Assembly (NCBI GenBank): GCA_918807975.1
Contig: OU964926.1
Span: forward strand, 1,178,001 to 1,242,000
Length of the DNA stretch: 64,000 nucleotides
Origin: Aplidium turbinatum
Lineage: Eukaryota; Chordata; Ascidiacea; Aplousobranchia; Polyclinidae
Reading direction: 5' to 3'
The position numbers and the translations under genes were made by a program. Shown here piece after piece: positions 56,514-64,000 of this stretch. Positions within the stretch are counted from its first letter, which is position 1. Every line of letters starts with the position of its first letter. Below the pieces are notes generated by a model that was not told the origin of the DNA, made no database searches, and saw nothing but the letters and a program-made list of their open reading frames with translations.

Positions 56514-56667
56514 TACTTTTCGTAATGTCTTTTTAGACATTCTTTTTGAGTCAATAATACTTTTAAAGAAATAAAAAAGAGTCAAAAGGCATGTAAATTT
56601 CACTCTGTGTGGAGCTACATGTACTTGAGAGGTTAACTGTTATTTTTTTATTCACTTATTATACATA

Positions 56668-57599
56668 AGACGGCTTTTTTCTCAAAAAGTACAAACACAA
56701 TTAGGACAAAAATAATTGTGATATGTTTTTTAGGTCATAATTATGCAATCTTTAAATTTTCCGAATTTTTTTTTAAGTACTTTCACTTTCGGCACAAATG
56801 GGTTAAATGGCACTTACGCATTTGATTATTATTTTTGGATTAAAGTTATATCACCAAGCTAGAAAAAAATCGATCTTACAGTCTATAGCCGATCTTACAA
56901 TTTTAGTTAATCTACTCATCTAAAGATTTAATGCGCTTAAAACAGTAAGTTTCATGTTTTGACGAGAGAGATTTTATTTTTTTACGACAATTACTAAAAA
57001 CTAACACTTCCAACGAAAAAAGAAAACACAAGAATAAAATAGTTGATCGTGAGGTGGCGCGAAAGACCATGTTTCCGATGTAAAAGCGGCCTGGTATTGC
57101 GACACTTTTACAAACCACTTGCCAATTTCTTTCGATTCGCTTCAAAGGAATCTGTACCGCCCGTGCGCTTACATTTTAATTGTAAAATTCACTCGCGATT
57201 GCCGATTGCAGCAAAACAACAAGAGACTTAATTGTTGCATGCATTTCATTGCATTGCAATTTGCGACTCTAAAAATTATTGTGTTATCAGGGCCGTCGCT
57301 GCAGGGGGGCGTGCCCCCTCCCCTGACAACGACCTGTGCACACACACTTCAGACACTGAAGAAGAACTGGTTTTAATTTTAGTTTCATTAACTAGGTGGC
57401 TAGTAAAAATATTACTTTTCATGGTCTTTCCAGTTGTGTGTTGATCCGAAATAAAATTTATCGGCGATTAATTATCGGCGATAATCAAATATTGCCTTTG
57501 GAGATAACTATAAACAATAACTGAAAAAATAGTTAAGCGATAGCGATAAGCGATAAAAATTTATCGCCGATAAATTATCGCCGATAATGCCCATCACTG
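56668..57599. other. hAT interior, no gene recognised
   Basis: AT-rich remainder of the 4.1-kb hAT element. A lone GC-rich end-like word (CAGGGCCGTCGCTGCAGG) at 57289 may mark another fragment. GATAA-rich repeats begin near 57450. Confidence 0.4.
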
Positions 57600-57837
57600 G
57601 ATACAAGTACCTGTCGAAAACATTTGAGTTTATTTTACATATGTTATATTTCTTTGTGCAATAAAATATGTTAAACCCGTTGAAGTTACTTTGTTTTGCC
57701 TGTTTAAGAAAAATCAACTCCAAATCACCAAACGTGATGATCTGAGACTGAAATTGACTAAACTATAACCTTAAATTACATAAAATTAAACATGTAACCT
57801 GCATCAAGCGCAGAGTTTCCATTAAAGCATTGGCAAT

Positions 57838-60360
57838 CTTCTTCTTCGTCGTGTGTCACACGGCTGTAGCCCAGAGCATCACGCAAGCTCTTGATCTATC
57901 GTTAAACTCGGCCAATTCCTGTGCAGAGCACCTTGGTTTTAAGGCAGGGCATTCGAGTAGATGTTGCATTGTTTGCTCCTGTTCGTATTTACAACTTGTG
58001 CTCCCCATGGAATACTCCCAGTGTCTCATTAAAGTTTTACACCTGCCAATGCCAGTTCTTAAGCGGTTGAGGCATCGCCAATGTTTCCACGGTTCAAGCT
58101 TTCCAGGAGGAAGGCCCTCTACGGGCGAGAGCTCCATATTGGCCAATGTCTGTCCGGCTGCCAGTCCCTCCTGCCATAGTTGAACCCTCACATTGGCGGC
58201 GACATCGTCTTGACCTAATGGGACAACTGAGGCAAGGAAACTTTTTCTTGACTTCAGACGCCTGTGTGCTGGAGTTTGGCCATACAGTGGGTGTCTCAAA
58301 TCCATGTCCTGGCAAGATCCTTCCTTTTTGCTGGTCACGCTTCTTCCGATGTTGGGGCAAGCAATTCCAGACAAAATGTGCAGCGACGTGATGTTGGTTG
58401 GTTGGTTTGAGACAACCTCTAACCAAACGGCAGCTTTGGTTTTATATGGGGTCAATTTTCTTGGCATGTGCTGAGCATTCCCACACTGGGCAAGCATATT
58501 CTGCAACTGAATAGCATAAGGCTAAAGCAGTTGACCGTATTGTATCAGGGAGGGCACCCCAATCAGAGTTTTCTAGTTTCTGTAAAATATTATTTCTAGA
58601 CGCCACCTTAGCTCTTACTTTTTCGATATGGGATTTGTATGTGAAGGACCTTTCTAGTTTGACACCGAGGTATGTGGGATTGATACAGTGTGCCAGTTTG
58701 GTTCCATTCCAGGAAATGTTTAGTTGGCGTGATGCATCCCGGGATCTAAGGTGGAATGCGCAGACTTGGGTTTTATTGGGGTTGGCACGCAGGTGGTTGT
58801 CCGTGTAGTGTGTTGTCAGCCCATCCAGAGCATCGCTGAGTATACTCTCTCCGTGGAAGTGAAGTGTTTGTGTTGCGTTGTTATACACAAATCGTCAGCG
58901 TATATGAAGCTTCTTGTACCAGAATGAATTGGTTGGTCGTTAATATAAATGTTGTACAAGATGGGGGCTAAAACACTCCCTTGTGGTAGACCATTTTTCT
59001 GCTGTCACCATCTGCTATTTTTGCCACAAAAATAAACATAGAAACGGCGATTGCTAGCAATGATTGTATCAGCTTGGTGAATCGAAACTTTTGGTGATAT
59101 TGAGGATCTTTGATATAAGGAGACGATGGTTGACAGTGTCATACGCTGCCGATAGATCTACAAAGACAGCTCCAGTGACTGAGCCCTCTTCAAACCCATT
59201 CTCTATGTTCTGTGTTAGATTCAAGAGTTGTTCTGTGTAGGATTTACCAGGTCGGAAATGTGTTTGTTCATTAATGAGTTGGTCTTCTATGAGAGGTTGC
59301 AATCGGTTTACTATCATGCAATCGGTTTGTTATTGTAAAGCTGTAGCAGCCATCTCAGAGCGATTGAACCGAAACGTTTAATTTGTTCAGTTCGAATTCC
59401 ATCTAATCCAGCAGATTTACCTTTTTTCAGAAATTCAATGCCCTTCTTCAGTTCTTCAATTGAGAAAGGAGATGTTAGACGAGGGTTGCGTTCATTTTGA
59501 GGTCTTATTAGCCGGGGTTTAGACTGCTTTTTCATGCTATTTTTGCTTTTGTCATTTAGAAGAAGTTGATGGGCAATTTGATTGGCAGATACAGTGTATA
59601 AATGGTAGTCTGGTTTAGTGTACTGTAGTCGGCCGACAGCAATTTGATTGTTTTCCAGGCTTTCGGACTGCTGTGAAACAGATCTGTGGATTCGATCATA
59701 TCTTGCCACATGCTCCTGTTTTCGCTGGCGATAGCTGCCATCACGTTTTCTCCTGCTTCAACTATAGAGTGAAAGAAAGGATCTGATCGAAACTTTTCTT
59801 TATAGTCTTCATAGAGGTCTGCTGAGTCTGAGTTCAGACCAGGGATGTAACGTGTCCTACAGCCTCTAGGAATGTTTTTTCTTGACGCTCTTCTTACAAC
59901 TTCTATAAAGTCAGGGTATTTATCTGATGACGTATGTAAATTGGCGATGTGGAAGTCCAGATCTGAAGAATATCCCTTCCAGTTAGCTTTTCGAAAGTTG
60001 TATCGTCGTTGATATAGAACATCCTGTGTAGTGGCAACTGCCTTGATTCGAAGGCGGATTGGGCGATGTTGAGTATGTGGGATTGGATTAAATATGTGCT
60101 TCACACAGCCCATAGTGATGAAGTCACTTGCAAAGATGAGGTCCGGGTTTGAGCCTCGTTTCCATCTTCCGCTGTTAAAGGAAGGGGGCAACTTGGGGTC
60201 ATGTATGAGGTGCAAGTTATTATCGTCAGCCCATTTTTCAACAGCTTCTCCAATCTCCATCCTTAGTGGTGTTTCTATAGCCCCAGCTCGAGCTGTGGCT
60301 GTTGAAATCACCAATAAACAAGCCAGGCGTGCCGCCATTTTGCACCATCAGATCGTTTGA
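57838..60360 (-). mobile_element. jockey-like LINE, 5'-truncated, minus strand
   Basis: Read right to left. 60338-59556 encodes the endonuclease end (SFNSGRWKRGSNPDLIFASD). 59709-59314 has FSIEELKKGIEFLKKGKSAG, then LDGIRTEQIK, the start of the reverse transcriptase. 59317-59069 has GAVFVDLSAAYDTVNHRLL, and about 58990-58890 reads SFIYADD, the catalytic motif. 58888-58442 reads YLGVKLERSFTYKSHIEKV, and 58506-57856 is the C-terminal part with CKYEQEQTMQHLLECPAL. A GAAGAAGAA-type tail ends it near 57838. Several frame changes separate these pieces. Confidence 0.8.
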
Positions 60361-60454
60361 TATGAAGGATTCATTTGGGGACTTACAGTAGTCCAGGAGT
60401 TATACCAGTTTAATTACATTTTCATTAGGAAATTTAAGTAAGAACTTTTTAGAT

Positions 60455-61890
60455 GTATTTTTTTTTTTTTGTTTTTTTTTTTTTCGCGCAACGCTCAGAG
60501 TTCAAGATGGATACCACTACATCTTGCAGGTTTACAAATTGTCCATATGGAATGGATTTGTTTCCTGTCTCATCATTAGTGCGTCCGCTCCGGGAGCCGT
60601 CCACACACCCAAACACTCAGCAGGCACACCATACTTACATGGAAGATACCTACCAGGGAGGCGAGGGACTCACTACGACCGAAGGGACCCACCGCGGTAG
60701 ATGGTAATCTGTGGATGTAAATGTTTGGTTAGTGGCTGCCTCAAGCTGATCTGCCTGTCTCAACTTTCCTCTTGCTGATCTTGGAGCAGTCTAGGAGATG
60801 GCGGGTCAAGCTCAAGAACTAGCGCGTTTTGGTAGAGAGTTAATTTTAATTTTATTTGTAATTGTTTATGTGTGTGTATCTTCTTGTTGCCCGCTTGAAG
60901 AAGGGCACCTGCTTGTGGAAGACGGGCCACTGCAGTCTGACACCTCATTTGGCGGAAATGCCAGAGAGGAGCGGCCAGAGAGAGGGTAGCTTTCGCTGAC
61001 CCCAGAGTCGTCTTGGAATGGGCCGCTGCAATCCTGTCATCCCAGAGCGAGTGGGACAACGGAGAGGGACGGTTAAAGATCTCCCGCTGCAATCACTCTT
61101 CCGGCATCAGGCCGTTGTAGATGAGTGAGAGGGACGGGTTAAAGGTGGGTTGTTATGCCCTTGGCTGTCTAAGCTTCTTCAAAGATGATCTACGACCGTA
61201 CTGTGCTAGTGAGATCCACCGCTGTAATCAGTCATCCCTACCACCAAGGACGACTGAGAGGGCGGTTGAAGAGTGGATCTCGACTGGTTTTTCTTTCTTC
61301 TGACCGTAGGAGGAGGTTTGGAAGGAGTAGAAATGTCAGATGACAAAGGAATGTTATGCTTTTGTGTTATGTCTTTCGTTTTTGTCATGATGACCCACAG
61401 GGCTTGAATGGTGGACCGTTTTGTGTCCTGTATATATGTGTCGCCTATGTCCAGAGATATCTTCTTTTGGATGATGGTGTGCTTGGCGACATTCATCATG
61501 GTCAAAAGAATCGGGTTGTTCTTCTGTCCGTCAGGGATTTGGTTGTAGAGGATCATGTCTTTTGTTATCTCCATGTCTTCTTTGGTTAGGCCAAGATATT
61601 GTTGTTTCAGGCGCTCCCATATTCTTAGCGCAAAAGAGCATTTGGTGAGGACGTGAGCAACATTGTCTTCTGGTTTTCTGCAGAATTTGCAATTTGTTAT
61701 TCTGTCGGAATGTATTGATCTATTAAAGTCTCCCCATTTGTATCCTCCATGTGCAATCCGAAAGGACATGGAGGATAGGTAAGGTGGAAGGAGGAGTTTG
61801 ATTCCCTTGTTTTTCAAGAGGATCTCATTCCAAGGAATCTTCTTTCCGTCTTGATCAATCTTGCCAATTTTCTTTTCATATTGCGTTTTC
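60455..61890 (-). mobile_element. LINE 3' fragment with poly(A) tail, minus strand
   Basis: The minus-strand frame 61817-61206 reads SSMSFRIAHGGYKWGDFNRS, then CKFCRKPEDNVAHVLTKCSF, the zinc-binding C-terminal domain that follows the reverse transcriptase in several LINE groups. The 3' UTR runs left to two runs of A (T on the + strand at 60458-60485). The right boundary, near a GAGAATTGAGAATGAGAATG repeat at 61893, is uncertain. Confidence 0.65.
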
Positions 61891-61931
61891 AGATTGAGAG
61901 ATTGAGAATTGAGAATGAGAATGATTGAGAA

Positions 61932-62628
61932 TGAATCAACAAGTGAATAAAAAAATAACAGTTAACCTCTCAAGTACATGTAGCTCCACACAGGGTGAAA
62001 TTTACATGTTATTTTTTTATTCACTTGTTGATTCATTCATATCAGTTTGTATCCTCTGGGGATCCTTCTCTTGTATCATGGGCCAATCCTATAGATGTTT
62101 GCTGGTACACCCCTTCATTTTCTTTGAATTTTAATACTTATATGTGCCGCTAGAATCTAATTTCTTGTATTTTAGATCCATCTCAGATGATTGTTTTGTC
62201 CTAGCTCAGTTGCAAATTCTTGTCTTTTTTTCTAGTTTTTATTTTTAACAAGTTCCTGCCATTTCTTAGCACAAATTCTCCTTAAAAAAATCATACCTTC
62301 TAATAGGCTGTAAAACTACGTTTTGCTGAGGTCCAAAGTTAAAACTTAAATCCAGTCTCATTGTCTCACAACAATCACTCAAGTTTCAAATCATCATCTC
62401 AACCAACGCTTCAAGACAACTTTCTACTTTCACTTTACTACGCTGAAGAGATCTGAAGATCGAAACACTGGCCTTTGTCCGTAGTTACTTTTCGTAATGT
62501 CTTTTTAGACATTCTTTTTGAGTCAATAATACTTTTAAAGAAATAAAAAAGAGTCAAAAGGCATGTAAATTTCACTCTGTGTGGAGCTACATGTACTTGA
62601 GAGGTTAACTGTTATTTTTTTATTCAAT
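61932..62628. mobile_element. family A hammerhead repeat, inverted pair
   Basis: A 74-bp minus-strand piece (61932-62005) is followed by a + strand unit of about 620 bp (62006-62628) ending GTTATTTTTTTATTCA. This is the head-to-head arrangement seen at 55491. I could not find a clear target duplication. The right end supplies the stop codon of the minus-strand gene beside it. Confidence 0.82.
62437..62485 (+). ncRNA. hammerhead ribozyme, family A
   Basis: Identical in design to 56465-56513, with a TGAA loop on stem II. Stem I is ACTACG/CGTAGT, and the cleavage triplet GTC is at 62477-62479. Confidence 0.78.
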
Positions 62629-64000
62629 TGTTATATTGGTCTACTTCCGGAGAATCTGGCAGCTGAGAGCCTTCAAACCAATTTGGCACTATCTTGCCGC
62701 TATTATCTTCTTTCCACCCATGGTCTAAGGGTGACTCTGTCACAGACTTGAATTCATTTGCAAGTTTCCACATCCTTGCAATAAAATTTGCTCGCTTAAT
62801 GTGCTGGATAAACGCTGCCCTGCAAGGAGGTATTGCTGTAGGTTCCAAACCTTTTACTTTTTGCAGAGGCTGCTCACTATGTATTGGCGTAAACTTCGTT
62901 TCAAATATAACTCTGCGGGCTTCATTGACGTCACGAAGTTGCCTTTTCCGCATGTTGCACATACAAACTCTTCGAGAGCAGCTTCCGTGGCAGAGCTAAC
63001 TGTGATGGAACTGCCTAAATCTGCCAGTACTAAAAGGAATTGAGGGTACTTTAACCCTATCTTAATACGACACGGGGTTTTATGAGGACGCCCTACTCTA
63101 TTAGTGAAATATTTCACGGAAGGAAATATACTAGAAATGTGAAATTTCTTGACTTTTAGTTTTTATTACTTGCAAATTTTCTACACCTAAACTGGTCATT
63201 TTTCTACCTTCCTGCCCTTCACAATAAGCATTTCATCTTAGGTGGCTAGACATTTTCGTTCAATGGTAGTTATATATATGTTAATGTTAGTGCAATATAA
63301 ATGGTAGTGCAATGACTTTGAAGTGTAGAAACGTTCAAAAATGACTTATATTAATGAGCAAAAGTAATTTTTTGTTTAATTTAGTTATAATTCAAAATTT
63401 TCAATTTTGAAGCTATTTTCAGGAAATTAGAATAAAAATCGACTTTCTGACGTTTTTTCATCTCAAACACTATATTTCAATAAATTTGTTGGGTAAAAAT
63501 TTAATTTCTATACGTACAATACACATGGCTATTACCTTGTAAAATATTTTGGTTCTGTGATTTTTATAGCTCTCTCTATTAGCGATTAATTAGCACGGGG
63601 CTGAGATAGCCTGTGACGTGCTTTCCGCGTACGAAAACAGCTCGTATCAAGATAGGGTTGCAATTAAGAGTGGTCTAGTTTTCCCTTTGCCAAAGAAACA
63701 GGAATTGTAATCACACCCTGTGATGGCGTGGTATCCTGGCAAAGCTGTACAGAAGAAGCCATTAATTTCACTGAGCTCCTCCATCATGCTTCTGATGTTA
63801 ACAATACGTCGAGTATTGTTGTAAGCATGACCCATTTCTAATAAAACTTCTGTTTGCAGGTCCACATCGCTGCATTAATGCAAGAGAATGATCATTACAT
63901 CTGTGTCATTACAACGCATATTTACTCGCAGAGGATTGTTAGCCTACTACTTTTGTAGAGCTAAAAGATGTGATGCACCATCCTTGTGTCCGCTTCATTG
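62624..64000 (-). pseudogene. conserved invertebrate protein of unknown function, C-terminal part, interrupted
   Basis: Read right to left from the window edge. EADTRMVHH lies near 63970-64000, and NDTDVMIILLH near 63890. ALPGYHAITGCDYNSCFF and GKGKTRPL lie at about 63660-63760. After the piggyBac MITE come DVNEARRVIFETKFTPIHS, IPPCRAAFIQHIKRANFIAR and MWKLANEFKSV. This order fits a large, unnamed family with EADTR, DTDV and TGCD motifs. The spaced acidic residues recall PIN/FEN-like nucleases, which is inference. The reading frame changes near 63870-63960 and by the MITE. The N-terminus is outside the window. A transposon origin of the family is possible. Confidence 0.6.
63055..63657. mobile_element. 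piggyBac MITE copy 2, 603 bp
   Basis: The ends CCCTATCTTAATACGACA and TCGTATCAAGATAGGG match the copy at 42699, inverted. TTAA is present at the left (63051-63054) but reads TTGC at the right, so the second target copy has mutated. It splits the minus-strand gene. Confidence 0.85.

Larger units (their letters stand above)
55491..56656. mobile_element. family A hammerhead repeat, tandem plus inverted copies, 1.17 kb
   Basis: The 11-bp duplication TATTATACATA flanks the insert (55480-55490 and 56657-56667). From 55491 to about 56318 the unit is on the minus strand and runs about 1.4 times round a 601-bp period (ATTCAAAGAAAATGAAGGGG recurs 601 bases apart). From about 56330 to 56656 a partial + copy follows, ending GTTATTTTTTTATTCAC. 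Each full passage contains a hammerhead ribozyme. No protein is encoded. Confidence 0.88.
53508..57599. mobile_element. hAT element with GATAA-rich ends, 4.1 kb
   Basis: It begins CAGTGTTGGGCGCGATAAC and ends GATAATGCCCATCACTG. The 8-bp duplication GATACAAG flanks it (53500-53507 and 57600-57607). Both ends carry many GCGATAACGATAA and TTATCGCCGATAA words. It holds two SINE-like repeats, a TTAA-flanked MITE and a family A insert. No transposase is seen. Confidence 0.88.
52898..57662. mobile_element. family C inverted repeat, split by a hAT element
   Basis: A left arm at about 52898-53115 is the inverse of a right arm at 53340-53507 continuing at 57608-57662. GAAACATTTTCGACACGTAC in the left arm pairs with GTACCTGTCGAAAACATTTG in the right. 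CTGATGAGGACAC...GTGTCGAAAA on the minus strand of the left arm resembles a hammerhead core, as does the end of the 482-bp unit at 10316-11281. The 4.1-kb hAT element at 53508 lies within the right arm. Confidence 0.65.

Overview
The window is AT-rich eukaryotic DNA, almost certainly from an invertebrate animal. It holds spliced host exons, including an importin-alpha gene, and a dense pile-up of transposable elements. Animal-type elements dominate: hAT, P, PIF/Harbinger and piggyBac DNA transposons, RTE-like, CR1/L2-like and jockey-like LINEs, tRNA-derived SINEs, a BEL/Pao LTR element, and hammerhead-ribozyme repeats of the Penelope/retrozyme kind. A tunicate or other invertebrate deuterostome is a reasonable guess, but nothing here proves it. 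I saw no tRNA or rRNA genes and no CRISPR arrays.

Layout. Positions 1-7.1 kb carry the last four exons of an importin-alpha gene of the KPNA1/5/6 type on the + strand. Its introns and upstream side hold a 500-bp hAT element, a SINE and a 2.6-kb Harbinger-type element. Positions 7.3-12 kb hold RTE and hAT remnants and a SINE split by a hAT element that contains a near-perfect 482-bp tandem duplication. Positions 12.7-14.5 kb hold a broken P-element transposase gene (P1, minus strand).

Positions 14.5-37.3 kb form one stack of insertions. A foldback element with an 8-bp target duplication (GCTCAAAC, copies at 14545 and 37292) was entered near its left end by a hAT element and at its right tip by a BEL/Pao element (18206-37287). 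The BEL element holds three LINEs. Its 3' LTR is split by a 6.1-kb P element (P2, 31121-37269), which itself holds a hAT element, a hammerhead repeat and an 80-bp MITE. Removing each layer restores one copy of its target site, so the order of events can be read directly.

Positions 37.9-57.7 kb hold further nested hAT elements, SINEs, a piggyBac MITE, three candidate host exons of unknown genes, and inverted-dimer insertions. Positions 57.8-61.9 kb hold two jockey-like LINE fragments on the minus strand. From 62.6 kb to the right edge is a minus-strand gene of a widespread but unnamed invertebrate family, split by a second copy of the same piggyBac MITE.

The most interesting signal is a set of small insertions (a 601-bp-unit family A, a family B and a ribozyme-like family C) that lie mostly as head-to-head inverted copies. 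Several are flanked by 11-12 bp target duplications, and families A and B carry hammerhead ribozyme folds. Their termini and inverted form suggest a shared retrotransposition mechanism. Nearly everything here is mobile DNA or its debris; the host coding signal is limited to the importin exons, three exon candidates and possibly the gene at the right edge.
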